Positions 1-8,492 of a stretch of DNA of 57,998 nucleotides are shown here, piece after piece. The DNA is from Chryseosolibacter indicum. Its GTDB lineage: Bacteria; Bacteroidota; Bacteroidia; Cytophagales; Cyclobacteriaceae. Position numbers and translations under genes: made by a program. The notes below the pieces were generated by a model. That model saw only the letters and a list, made by a program, of their open reading frames with translations, was not told the origin of the DNA and made no database searches. The stretch spans positions 1 to 57,998 of the forward strand of contig NZ_JAHESD010000033.1 in assembly GCF_018598585.1 (NCBI RefSeq), in the 5' to 3' direction. Numbering within the stretch: the stretch's first letter is position 1; each line of letters starts with the position of its first letter.

Positions 1-379
1 CCTCACCTGTAGAACAACCGGCCGACCAAAAATTCAATAAGTCTTTTCCCTCATTTTGCTTTTGCGGCAAAAAATCATTTGTTAAAAATTCAAAATGAGC
101 CGGCTCGCGAAAGAAGTCCGTTTTATTTGTGGTTATGAGGTCAACAACATGAAAAAGTTCAGATTGCTTACCCTCTTCGCTAAATATGTAGTCTAAAAAA
201 TTCTTGTAATTATCCATCCCCAACGCCTTAACTTTCTTGTTAAGTCTGCTCTCTAACATTGAGCGTTTGGAGGGAGGAAGTTTTATACCGTATTCTTTCG
301 TAACATAAGAACTCAGACGATTAAAACTTTCGTCGTCCATTTTGAGAAAAAGAGAATCGCTTATACCTGTTTGTTGCAT
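1..379 (-). CDS. cheR: CheR chemotaxis methyltransferase, N-terminal part (cut by window edge)
   Basis: CheR uses S-adenosylmethionine to methylate glutamates on chemoreceptors and so sets adaptation. I translated the minus strand from the ATG at 379; about 126 codons are present and the frame runs off the left edge. An N-terminal helical segment is followed by TTNKTDFFREPAHFEFL, the hallmark CheR stretch, and then WSAGCSTGEE, the start of the SAM-binding motif I. The start lies 6 nt after the stop of the TolC-like gene, so it belongs to the same operon as the MCP, cheW, cheA and cheY. The family is clear; only completeness is unknown. Confidence 0.9.
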   Translation of the reverse strand, partial: MQQTGISDSLFLKMDDESFNRLSSYVTKEYGIKLPPSKRSMLESRLNKKVKALGMDNYKNFLDYIFSEEGKQSELFHVVDLITTNKTDFFREPAHFEFLTNDFLPQKQNEGKDLLNFWSAGCSTGE

Positions 380-385
380 ACCCGA

Positions 386-1615
386 TTATTTTGTTCCTAC
401 AACCATAAAATGATTTGCAGGCAATTGTTCAGAATGCCAAAAAAATTCTGCATTCACTTTCGCCAGATTATTTTTGGTATCCCATTCAAGCATTCTGAAT
501 TCATAAAGCCGAGCCATTTCAAGTAATAACTCTTTTATACTACTTGAGTATGACATGTTGATTATTTTCTCCTGCTCGTTGATAAGAGCAGAAATATCCC
601 TTAACTCAGTTAAAAGATTATTTCTCCTTTTGTATAAGTCTGTCCAACTGCTCTTCAATTCATTTATGTTCTCCACTTCCTGTTGTACCAATGACTCCCG
701 GCTAAACTTATCTACAGAAGCGTTTGCTTTACGTGAAGAAAACCGAATAGGAATAGACAGCGTTGCGCTAATCGCGTGATAGCTTGGAGAAGGCGCCTCA
801 GGATTAGTAGCCTCAGTCATATAATTATCTCCGATAGCCAAACCAATATCCCCTCTCCTGTTACTTTGCGCCAATGCAAGGCCTTCAAAGGCAAGCATCG
901 TCGAGGCTTTTCGTTCTTTCACCATTATGTTATCGTCATTAAAAAAATTACCCGGTATTGCGGTACTATCAGTCCAAACCGGCTCAAGGGGATGAACTAA
1001 CGTTGATTGTCCGATTAACGTAGTCAGTTCTGTTAAACTTTCTCTTAACGTGATCTCCTTTTCTTCCAGGTTGATTTTAAGTCTTTTTAACTCAACCTTC
1101 TTCTTTAATGAACTTATACTATCATCAGGAACCAATGCAGCGATTCTGTGATAGTGTTTCTTTATCGTAGCAAGCTCATTTTCTCTTAACCAACATTCAT
1201 TATAAAGTAGTAATGCATCACGCTTAAAATTCTTAACAAAGATCTTGTACTGAATAAGTGAAACATTTGCCTGAGCTTTAGCATACCGAATCCGCCTTTT
1301 CCTTTTTCCACCTGTCTCAAGTGTAAATTCAAGCCCGGTAAACAATTGATGTGGCATATTTATCCCGCTGATGTCACCACATGCATTCCCAAAAACGAGG
1401 GTTGGCGTAGGAGAAGCAGAAGCTATTTCAATTTCAGCATCAGCAAGAAGTAGTTCTTTCTCAGCTTGAATGATATCTTCATGAGCATTAATTATTTCGA
1501 TAAATGCTGCAACCGAAATTCTGGATTCAGGTGATATGTTTTGAATGGTTTGTGCGTAGCTTGCCATAGAGACAAGCCACACTAACCATAGAATAAAGCA
1601 ACTTCTGTATTTCAT
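386..1615 (-). CDS. TolC/CzcC-like outer-membrane channel protein in a chemotaxis operon
   Basis: 409 residues. A signal peptide ends near residue 21 (MASYA|QT). Long helical segments with periodic Glu/Lys follow, plus ETGGKRKRRIRYAKAQ, the motif typical of the CzcC/CusC branch of TolC-family outer-membrane efflux proteins. Length fits that branch (about 400-430). Such proteins form the outer-membrane duct of tripartite export pumps. No membrane-fusion protein or RND pump is in the window; the neighbours are an MCP (62 nt upstream) and cheR (6 nt downstream). The role here is therefore unclear: it may be an efflux duct that travelled into the operon, or a component of an export output controlled by this chemosensory pathway. 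The family call is fairly firm, the function is not. Confidence 0.75.
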   Translation of the reverse strand: MKYRSCFILWLVWLVSMASYAQTIQNISPESRISVAAFIEIINAHEDIIQAEKELLLADAEIEIASASPTPTLVFGNACGDISGINMPHQLFTGLEFTLETGGKRKRRIRYAKAQANVSLIQYKIFVKNFKRDALLLYNECWLRENELATIKKHYHRIAALVPDDSISSLKKKVELKRLKINLEEKEITLRESLTELTTLIGQSTLVHPLEPVWTDSTAIPGNFFNDDNIMVKERKASTMLAFEGLALAQSNRRGDIGLAIGDNYMTEATNPEAPSPSYHAISATLSIPIRFSSRKANASVDKFSRESLVQQEVENINELKSSWTDLYKRRNNLLTELRDISALINEQEKIINMSYSSSIKELLLEMARLYEFRMLEWDTKNNLAKVNAEFFWHSEQLPANHFMVVGTK

Positions 1616-1677
1616 GGTTTACAAATAAAGTTTCAAAGATGATCTTCTCAATAGTTATTTACTAAGCATGCTTTAGC

Positions 1678-3840
1678 CTACATCTCAGTGAATTCGCTAT
1701 CTGAAGGTCCACCATCAAACTTTATATCAAACCCTTTAACATGTCCATTTCCATTAGACCCAACAACCTCAAATCTAGATTGGGATTTAGCGGGAGTACG
1801 CAGCGATGTGCTTACCCTTGACTTCCTGAATTTAGAAAGTGAATTATTGTCAAGTTTGAAATAGCTTACTGCAGCCTTTAACTCTTCAGCCTGGCTATTT
1901 AACTCTTCAGCATTAGAAGACATTTCCTCAGCCGCAGATGCATTTCCTTGTGTAACTTGAGAAAGTTGTTGGATAGCTGTATTAACCTGATCTGCACCTG
2001 TATTTTGTTCAACACTCGCCGCAGCTATTTCTTGTACAAGTTGTGCTGTTTTGTTTATATCTGGAAGGGTGTTGAGCAGAAGTTCTTTAGACTGCTGTGC
2101 GGCCTTAACCGTCTTAGCAGATATTTCCGTAATCTCCGCTGCAGCCTTCTGGCTCCGCTCTGCAAGTTTGCGTACTTCAGCCGCAACTACTGCAAAACCT
2201 TTTCCATGCTCACCAGCACGCGCGGCTTCTACCGCAGCATTAAGTGCGAGCAAATCTGTTTTAGAAGCAATTTCTTCTATTATTGCGATCTTCTCTGCAA
2301 TGTTGGTAATCGCTTCTACTGTTTCAGATACGGATTCACTGCTTACCTGTATATCCTTTGCAGCTTTGTTAGAAATCTTCTCTGTCTCACGCGAGTTATC
2401 AGTGTTTTGCTGAATATTAGCAACCATCTGCTCCATAGAAGAAGATACCTCTTCTGATGCACTTGCCTGCTCCTGTGCTCCCTGTGACATTTGTTGTGAT
2501 GCAGAGGCTACCTGCTGACTTGCAGCGGATACATTTTCAGCACCATTATAAATGGTAGAAGCAATTTCACGAAGGCTCGTAACCATTGTTTCCAAAGCCT
2601 CATCAAGATCGCCTCCTTTATTCTTGATAGAAGCAAAATCAATTGTTAAATCCCCTTTAGCAACTTTCTTGGCTACGTCTACACTGCTCCGTAATTTTTC
2701 GAGCATATACTGAAGTTCATTCAACATCTCTCCTATCTCATCTTTCTTATCCAAATTAACATTAGCAGAGAAGTCCCCTTGAGCGATCTTCTTAATTGTA
2801 GTCTTTGCAATATTTAATGAAGCGGTTATATCCTTCAACAGCCAGGTAGCCACAAGGATGCCAATAAGTACTGCCACAGAGATGATAATTACCATCGTAA
2901 CAATAGTACTAGTATACATATCATCAGTTATAATGCGGTCCGTCGCTAGACTACTTTCTATCGTTGCCTCTACTTGTGATAATACCGCATCACTTGCATC
3001 GTCAAGCTTTTCAACTTCCCCTTCTGACAAAGCTTCCGCCTTTGTATTGGTGTTTTGCATGGCAAGCTCCCTAACTTTTAAGTGCACGTTATAGAAGTTG
3101 CTGTACTGCATTTGATACCTATCAAACAATGCTTTATTCTCGCCACTCAGGCTTCCACCGATAGACGTGCTTAGTAACTCAATCTGAGTTTCAAGTGTTC
3201 CAGTTTTTCTAATCACCTCTTTGTTTTCCTCATCTGTTTCTGCCGCTATCATGGCATTTTCCGAATTCTTCAAATCCACCAGCAAGCTTCTCATGCGATG
3301 TACTCTATCCACCTGCTCTTTTGCTCCCGACGTTGAAAGTTTTCCTAAAAGCTCATCTAAAGTGGTTTTTAACTTACCGAACTCAATTTCTCCTTCATTT
3401 CTTGAAAGTTGTGTTGCTACTACCTCTGAATTTTGAAGCGCTAAGTTAACTACGTTTGACCCTACACTAATAAACTCGTTAACCCGTGCTTTAAGCTCTT
3501 TTGTTTTTAATAAGATGTCTCCATCACTTATCTTTTCAAGCTCCGCAATAGATGTAGTCAATTCATCAACGAATCCATCGATGGAACGTTTTAAGCCATT
3601 CATCGCCTCCATGTTTTCTGCCTGAATAATTTTCTTTTGGTCTCTACTAATTTCGGTAAGGTTTACCTCTATATCACCAATAAGCTGGAGCTGAATAGTA
3701 CTTATATCAGTGATTTTGTTTAGTCTATCGTTAATCTCGCCAATACGAAAATAAGATACAGCAAAAATTACTGCCATGAGCAGTAAGAGTACGGTAAATG
3801 CAGCTACAAGCTTCGTCCGAATAGTTAAATTTTTAATCAT
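1678..3840 (-). CDS. Methyl-accepting chemotaxis protein with two HAMP-like segments
   Basis: 720 residues. The first membrane segment is at about 12-30 and the second at about 310-334. Between them lies a long helical periplasmic sensor region (about 31-308). Two successive HAMP-like segments follow (about 335-388 and 389-440, the first with [20 protein letters not shown], the second with AKGDLTIDF). The signalling domain is rich in Gln/Glu/Ala heptads, and its hairpin tip [20 protein letters not shown] and [16 protein letters not shown] are canonical. This receptor would relay its signal to CheA through CheW, encoded 36 nt upstream. The polar C-terminal tail does not end in the NWETF-type CheR tether. 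The ligand cannot be told from the sequence. Confidence 0.95.
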   Translation of the reverse strand: MIKNLTIRTKLVAAFTVLLLLMAVIFAVSYFRIGEINDRLNKITDISTIQLQLIGDIEVNLTEISRDQKKIIQAENMEAMNGLKRSIDGFVDELTTSIAELEKISDGDILLKTKELKARVNEFISVGSNVVNLALQNSEVVATQLSRNEGEIEFGKLKTTLDELLGKLSTSGAKEQVDRVHRMRSLLVDLKNSENAMIAAETDEENKEVIRKTGTLETQIELLSTSIGGSLSGENKALFDRYQMQYSNFYNVHLKVRELAMQNTNTKAEALSEGEVEKLDDASDAVLSQVEATIESSLATDRIITDDMYTSTIVTMVIIISVAVLIGILVATWLLKDITASLNIAKTTIKKIAQGDFSANVNLDKKDEIGEMLNELQYMLEKLRSSVDVAKKVAKGDLTIDFASIKNKGGDLDEALETMVTSLREIASTIYNGAENVSAASQQVASASQQMSQGAQEQASASEEVSSSMEQMVANIQQNTDNSRETEKISNKAAKDIQVSSESVSETVEAITNIAEKIAIIEEIASKTDLLALNAAVEAARAGEHGKGFAVVAAEVRKLAERSQKAAAEITEISAKTVKAAQQSKELLLNTLPDINKTAQLVQEIAAASVEQNTGADQVNTAIQQLSQVTQGNASAAEEMSSNAEELNSQAEELKAAVSYFKLDNNSLSKFRKSRVSTSLRTPAKSQSRFEVVGSNGNGHVKGFDIKFDGGPSDSEFTEM

Positions 3841-3876
3841 GTAAGTGGGGTGTATTAAGTAAAAAATATTCTAGTG

Positions 3877-4359
3877 CTAGTTCATTATTTGATTAAGTTG
3901 AAGAATGTCTGCTGATGAGAAAACCTTATTAACATCCATTATCATCGTAATGTCGCCTTTGTTATTCACAACTCCGGTGATGGGCGTCTTTGTGTTGTAG
4001 TTTTCAAATTCAGGAGCTTCCTGGATATCAGATGGCGAAAGTTCAATAACCTCTTTTGCCACATCAACCAATGCTCCTATTTGAATAACTTTTTCATCGG
4101 TTACCATAATATCGATAACCATTATTCGACTCTTCTTTGTTGCAAGCGCTTCGGATAAGCCTAACTTCAGGCGCGTGTCTAACAGGGGAAGAACTTTACC
4201 CCTGAGGTTTATAATACCTAACATATAATGCGGCGCATTTGGTATCTTTGTTACTTTGTCCAACTCTACAATCTCCTGCACATGATCAACTGCAAGCGCA
4301 AATTTCTCATCGCCAAGACCAAAAGTAATATAGGACTTCAACTGACTTTCATTTTGCAT
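3877..4359 (-). CDS. cheW: CheW coupling protein
   Basis: 160 residues, a single CheW domain. It links chemoreceptors to the CheA kinase in the cytoplasmic array. Typical CheW segments are visible: YITFGLGDEKFALAVDHVQEI, NAPHYMLGIINLRGKVLPLL (the conserved NLRG core) and GALVDVAKEVIEL. It is 9 nt downstream of cheA and 36 nt upstream of the MCP gene, as expected for a dedicated receptor/CheW/CheA set. Start chosen at the ATG at 4359, which gives a full-length domain with no signal peptide. Confidence 0.95.
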   Translation of the reverse strand: MQNESQLKSYITFGLGDEKFALAVDHVQEIVELDKVTKIPNAPHYMLGIINLRGKVLPLLDTRLKLGLSEALATKKSRIMVIDIMVTDEKVIQIGALVDVAKEVIELSPSDIQEAPEFENYNTKTPITGVVNNKGDITMIMDVNKVFSSADILQLNQIMN

Positions 4360-4368
4360 AACACCTTC

Positions 4369-6381
4369 TTAATTTTTATTATGTTCAAGCTTAAGTAATC
4401 GAGAGGGATCCAATACAAGCGCCAAACTGCCATTACCTAAAATGGTACTACCTGCAATGAAATCCTGTTGTTGATAGACATCACCCAATGGTTTTAACAC
4501 CGTCTGCATTTTGCCTTCAATTTTATCAACCGCTATTCCCTTCCTCTTCCCGTCAATTGATATTGAAATAACATCTGCAGTTTTAGGGACATCAACTACA
4601 TCGTTGTGAAATTGCTTGCGGAGCGAGAGAACAGGCAGCAACTCATCATTAACAAGAACAGATGTATTTACTCGTTCCCCGGCATATAAGGATTCATAAG
4701 AAATCCGATCAATACGCTCTATAACATTTAAAGGCACTACATATCGTGTATCAGCTACCTTCACCAGCAGACCTTCTATTATAGAACGCGATAGCGGAAG
4801 CTTAATATGAAAAGCTGTGCCTTTACCCTTCTCACTTTTAATTGTGATACTGCCTCGTAGCTCATTAATTTTTTGTCTTACAACATCCATACCAACTCCC
4901 CTTCCTGATATATCAGAAACTTTATCAGCAGTAGACAAACCCGGATGAAATATGAGATTGAAAACCTCTTCCTCTGAAAGTGTGATGTCTTCACTCACCA
5001 CTCCTTCTTTTATAGCTTTACGAAGTACAGCCTCCTTATCAATACCTTTCCCATCATCGCTGATAATGATGTTTACATAGGCACTGCTATTAAACGCTTT
5101 GAGTTTTACAGTACCAAATTCGCTTTTACCTTCAGCTTTGCGTACTTCTGGAGAGCTGATGCCATGGTCTATAGCATTTCTTATGAGATGAATCATTGGC
5201 TCCGACATCATCTCGATCACATCTTTGTCCATTTCCGTATCGGAACCTTCACTTAGAAAATTTACTTTCTTATTAAGGGACTTCGACAGATCTCGAACAA
5301 ACCTTTTAAACTTTGTAACTAACGTTTCTATAGGCACAAGCCCTATTTCCAAAGAAGTGTCACGGAGTCTGCCTGTAATCATTTCCAAATTCTCTGCCAC
5401 CTGGCGAAGAGTTGCATTATTACTATCATTGCTAATTGTCGACAGCTGCGCTTGTAACACAAGCAATTCACTAATCCAGTTCAATAAATCGTCAATCTTC
5501 CGTTTGTCTACTTTTATGATAGCATCGGACTGCGCTTTTCTGACAGGAGTGGTTGGACCGCCTTTCTCAACCAGCTCTTCTGTCTGAATCACTTTTAATC
5601 TCTCCTGTGCCTGCGTCGCCTCTTCAAGAAGCTTCTCCCATTGAAACTGTCCATCATTAAACTTCTCGATGCATTGTTGAAATTCATGATCTTCTATCAG
5701 GTTTCCCGTGGCAATTCTTTGATATTCAACATTACATTCACCTTCAACAAACAGAAAATAACTTTGCAATTCGGCAAGAGATGTTGTGGTAGCTATGAAT
5801 AAATGCCATTGTTTAATTGTCTCTCCTTGTGCGAATACTTTCGTTCGGGAAGTACCAAGGCCTTCAAGGTCTAGCATGATAAAAACCAGTGGATGATTTC
5901 CATCTTTAGTAATATCTATGGAAGGAGTAACGCTGATGAAATATGTAACAAGCTCATCCTTGTCTATGGTTGAAACTGTCTCATCAATATTACTGCTGGC
6001 AATTGCCTCCTTATAATAAGAAATGCTTGTATCAATATGCTCTTGCAAAAGAGAATCCTTTACAATTCTTTCAAATTCCTTTGCCTGAAGAAGATTACGA
6101 ACGTTGTCAAAAGCCTGAAGCGTAATACTGATTAAAGAATCAGTAACCTGCAGCTTATTGGATCTTACAAGATCAAAGAGTGATTCAAGTTGGTGTGCCA
6201 GGTTCCCAATATTATCAAATCCAAACATGTTGGCAGCACCTTTGATAGTGTGCATGGTCCTGAATACCTGTTCCAAGGGTGCTGTTGCATGAGGGTTAGC
6301 TTCAAGTTGCAACAATCCTTCATCAAGATCATTCAATAAGTCCAGCGTATCCTCAACAAACCGAAGTTGATTACTATCCAT
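4369..6381 (-). CDS. cheA: CheA chemotaxis histidine kinase
   Basis: 670 residues. Domains in order: N-terminal Hpt with MHTIKGAANMFGF (phospho-acceptor His44); a region at about 140-230 with ISVTPSIDITKDGNHPLVF that resembles the P2-like domain of some non-enteric CheA proteins; a dimerisation helix pair at about 290-370; an HATPase domain with LIRNAIDHG (N box), SDDGKGID (G1) and SGRGVGMDVVR (G2); and a C-terminal CheW-like domain from about 520. It autophosphorylates in response to receptors and passes phosphate to CheY. Its start overlaps the end of the cheY-like gene by 8 bp, suggesting translational coupling. All catalytic boxes are present. Confidence 0.95.
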   Translation of the reverse strand: MDSNQLRFVEDTLDLLNDLDEGLLQLEANPHATAPLEQVFRTMHTIKGAANMFGFDNIGNLAHQLESLFDLVRSNKLQVTDSLISITLQAFDNVRNLLQAKEFERIVKDSLLQEHIDTSISYYKEAIASSNIDETVSTIDKDELVTYFISVTPSIDITKDGNHPLVFIMLDLEGLGTSRTKVFAQGETIKQWHLFIATTTSLAELQSYFLFVEGECNVEYQRIATGNLIEDHEFQQCIEKFNDGQFQWEKLLEEATQAQERLKVIQTEELVEKGGPTTPVRKAQSDAIIKVDKRKIDDLLNWISELLVLQAQLSTISNDSNNATLRQVAENLEMITGRLRDTSLEIGLVPIETLVTKFKRFVRDLSKSLNKKVNFLSEGSDTEMDKDVIEMMSEPMIHLIRNAIDHGISSPEVRKAEGKSEFGTVKLKAFNSSAYVNIIISDDGKGIDKEAVLRKAIKEGVVSEDITLSEEEVFNLIFHPGLSTADKVSDISGRGVGMDVVRQKINELRGSITIKSEKGKGTAFHIKLPLSRSIIEGLLVKVADTRYVVPLNVIERIDRISYESLYAGERVNTSVLVNDELLPVLSLRKQFHNDVVDVPKTADVISISIDGKRKGIAVDKIEGKMQTVLKPLGDVYQQQDFIAGSTILGNGSLALVLDPSRLLKLEHNKN

Positions 6382-6748
6382 TCTTCAACACATTTTCGAT
6401 CTGTGCAAAGAACGTTTCTGTTCTGTATGGCTTTTTAATCCACGCTGAAAGTCCAGCTTCTTTAGCCGCTCTCATTTTTTCCGGGCTTGATTCGGTTGTA
6501 AGAAATATAACTGGGGTTTTCGCTACAGATGAATCTGCTTTTATCTTTTTAAGAAGTTCTAGACCATTACAATCTGGCATGTTATAGTCTGAGAGAACGA
6601 GATTAATGTCTCCCTTGTGCTCAGTAAGTACTTGAAAAGCTTCATTTCCATTACTTGCATCGAGGATTTCATATCCTTTACGCTTTAATGTGTCACATAT
6701 AAATTCACGAATGCTTTTGAAATCATCTACTACCAGAATTTTCTTCAT
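6374..6748 (-). CDS. cheY: CheY-like single-domain response regulator
   Basis: 124 residues, receiver domain only. The acidic pair is Asp8-Asp9 (LVVDDF), the phosphoacceptor Asp54 lies in LVLSDYNMPDCNG, the conserved Thr in IFLTTES and the Lys in WIKKPYR. It has no output domain, so it acts by binding a target protein when phosphorylated, as CheY does. It is the first gene of the operon. What it controls is not visible: no flagellar genes are in the window, and many Cytophagales move by gliding or are non-motile. Confidence 0.9.
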   Translation of the reverse strand: MKKILVVDDFKSIREFICDTLKRKGYEILDASNGNEAFQVLTEHKGDINLVLSDYNMPDCNGLELLKKIKADSSVAKTPVIFLTTESSPEKMRAAKEAGLSAWIKKPYRTETFFAQIENVLKNG

Positions 6749-7089
6749 TTTAAGGAATTATTAAGCCTTGCTTAAGGAATTTTTAAGGCAGCAAGATGAA
6801 TACAAAAGCAGCGGCAATTTTTACCAAACACTAGCTTAGCATGTTAAAGAAAGATTTCAAGTTAACTCAACGTTAATTTTTACTGCTGATCTCCTTTTTA
6901 TGCAACTTATGCTCATTTTGTAATCTCACCTAAGTATTAACACTTAGCAGTAACGATGCAAGATTTTCAAAAAATTTACATTGTGTTCCACCTACACTTA
7001 TAACCTGATTTTAGTAGCGTCGAGAAATGCCCTTCTTTGGATGAAAGATTTGTTAAGGATATATTAATTAAAAGAAGATGATGTTGAAA
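6749..7089 (-). promoter_or_regulatory. Leader and upstream region of the chemotaxis operon
   Basis: This gene-free stretch should hold the promoter of the minus-strand chemotaxis operon. Two copies of TTAAGGAATT (6750-6759 and 6772-6781) lie directly in front of the cheY start. An inverted repeat CTAAGT/ACTTAG spans 6930-6947. I found no clean TAnnTTTG -7 box on the minus strand; TAGTGTTTG near 6815 is the nearest, with one extra spacer base. No coding frame is convincing here. Confidence 0.3.
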
Positions 7090-7116
7090 GAAAGGAACTC
7101 ACGTTGAATCCCTTCC
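7090..7116 (-). terminator. Possible terminator after tspO
   Basis: On the minus strand GGAAGGGATTC pairs with GAGTTCCTTTC around a five-base loop: 11 pairs, three of them G-U. Only a short T-rich tail follows, so this is a weak candidate. Confidence 0.3.
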
Positions 7117-7163
7117 TTATTAATAGCAATCGTTAAATACTCCTATTACTATTGGACGTTGTA

Positions 7164-7670
7164 TTACGCCGCAGCTTTAGTATGTAGCACAGGGTCATTA
7201 TTCTTTACTGCCTGATATACAGCTACAGTAGATGCGTAAGAAGTCCAACTCAATAATGGCAGAAAGTAGTATGACAGTTTCTTGTCTTGTTTAAGAGCTA
7301 CTGCAAAACTGGTCGCCGCAAGAAGCGCATCTGCTACTGTCCATCCTGCTGCAAGTACCGGGCTTTTCTTATTGGCATATACGTACCCAAATGAGAAAAA
7401 GATGGCCCAGATTGGGATTTGTAAATACAGTAATGTCTTCTTATTCCGACTATCCGAATTAACTAACTTTTGAAGTCCGGTTAGTAAGAAATAATTGTTG
7501 GCCATCCATGCGGGACCAAACAGCCATGGTGGTGGTGCCCACGGCGCCTGCTTGTACTTAGCGTATGACACTGCTTCTGTCTTACCAGGTTTCCTGCCTA
7601 TCAACCCTCCGATCGTAGAGATGGCTACCGAAGCCAACCCTATCTGCCACCATGATAACTTCGTGTTCAT
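7164..7670 (-). CDS. tspO: TspO/MBR family membrane protein
   Basis: 168 residues with five hydrophobic segments. The family signature WAPPPWLFGPAW is at about 44-55, and aromatic-rich helices follow (IPIWAIFFSFGYVY, LSYYFLPLLSWTSYASTVAV). TspO proteins bind tetrapyrroles or cholesterol-like ligands in the membrane and are implicated in stress and pigment control. The usual length is about 155-170. It is monocistronic and flanked by long intergenic stretches. The physiological role in this organism cannot be read from context. Confidence 0.85.
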   Translation of the reverse strand: MNTKLSWWQIGLASVAISTIGGLIGRKPGKTEAVSYAKYKQAPWAPPPWLFGPAWMANNYFLLTGLQKLVNSDSRNKKTLLYLQIPIWAIFFSFGYVYANKKSPVLAAGWTVADALLAATSFAVALKQDKKLSYYFLPLLSWTSYASTVAVYQAVKNNDPVLHTKAAA

Positions 7671-8492
7671 AATCGATATTTAAAATTTGACAATAGCACG
7701 TTTGAAATAAATTTATGCCTTAGAGGCCGGCTATGTAAAGCTTCTTGGAGGTAAATAATTTATTAAAAGTCCATTCATCAATTTACTTGTTCTTCGTATC
7801 TTGAAGAACACTAGCCCTTGTTACGAGTGTCTCATTCCTTTCCTGCCTGGCTCGTATTTAATTTCCTTATTACTTATAAATATTTCATAAGACTGGAGCG
7901 AGAGTGCAAGTAGTGTGCAGAGACTGTGGAGAATGTCTTAGAGAAGCCTTAGGGAATACTTAGAGAATACTTAATCTACCTTGGAAGGAGTACCAAATTT
8001 TTCCTAGCCTTCGCACTGCATTTTACATACAGTAGTTCTACATAATGTTCAATAGTGTAGCTTTTACAACTAAAAAGTATGGAAATCATTTTTTAAATAA
8101 AAACGACGGCAATAAAGAAACCGCTGACATTTTCATTCGTTGTTTCACTACAATTAAGAAGTCACTTCCTATAGATAAGATCAACATCAAACCACGGAAG
8201 CATCTATTCAATTAATGCAAAACATCGCCTAATCATTCCGTTGAAGCCCGTTTTTATCATAAGGCTGTTTCTGTAGGTATAGTTTTTATTATACAAAAAG
8301 CAATCATTCTTTGTTTTGGTTAGGGTAAAGGGGAAGTCCTGTCTAAAGTCGTTTAGCGGGACTTTTTCCTTTTTATAGCCTCTGTATAAGAACATAAAAT
8401 GATATAACACTTACCAGCTAAAATATAAAACTTAAACTCCATCGAGCGTGTATAATTGTAGTATAGAATGATTGGAATTTAAACTCTTATAC
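7671..8492. other. Long intergenic region between tspO and copA
   Basis: About 820 bases between divergently transcribed tspO and copA. The region is AT-rich and holds an 11-bp direct repeat array (listed separately) but no convincing gene. A minus-strand open frame at 8204-8410 (68 codons) has no recognisable motif, start context or neighbour and I do not call it. The copA promoter should lie just before 8493, but no TAnnTTTG box is evident. Confidence 0.5.
7937..7980. repeat. 11-bp direct repeat array, possible regulator-binding site
   Basis: Three near-identical 11-bp units stand head to tail: CTTAGAGAAGC (7937), CTTAGGGAATA (7948) and CTTAGAGAATA (7959). A fourth, degenerate unit starts with CTTAA (7970). 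A period of one helical turn is typical of tandem sites for OmpR- or LytTR-type response regulators. The array lies about 270 bp upstream of tspO and 510 bp upstream of copA. Confidence 0.4.

Noticed and set aside
1948-2457. Long plus-strand open frame (169 codons) inside the MCP gene
   Set aside because: It is antisense to the conserved signalling domain, with a Cys/Tyr-rich product typical of a shadow frame.
7164-7670. Functional link between tspO and the copper genes
   Set aside because: The genes are divergent and more than 800 bp apart; nothing in the sequence ties them beyond proximity.
8204-8410. 68-codon minus-strand open frame between tspO and copA
   Set aside because: No recognisable motif, odd composition and no supporting context. 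It is likely a chance frame in AT-rich DNA.
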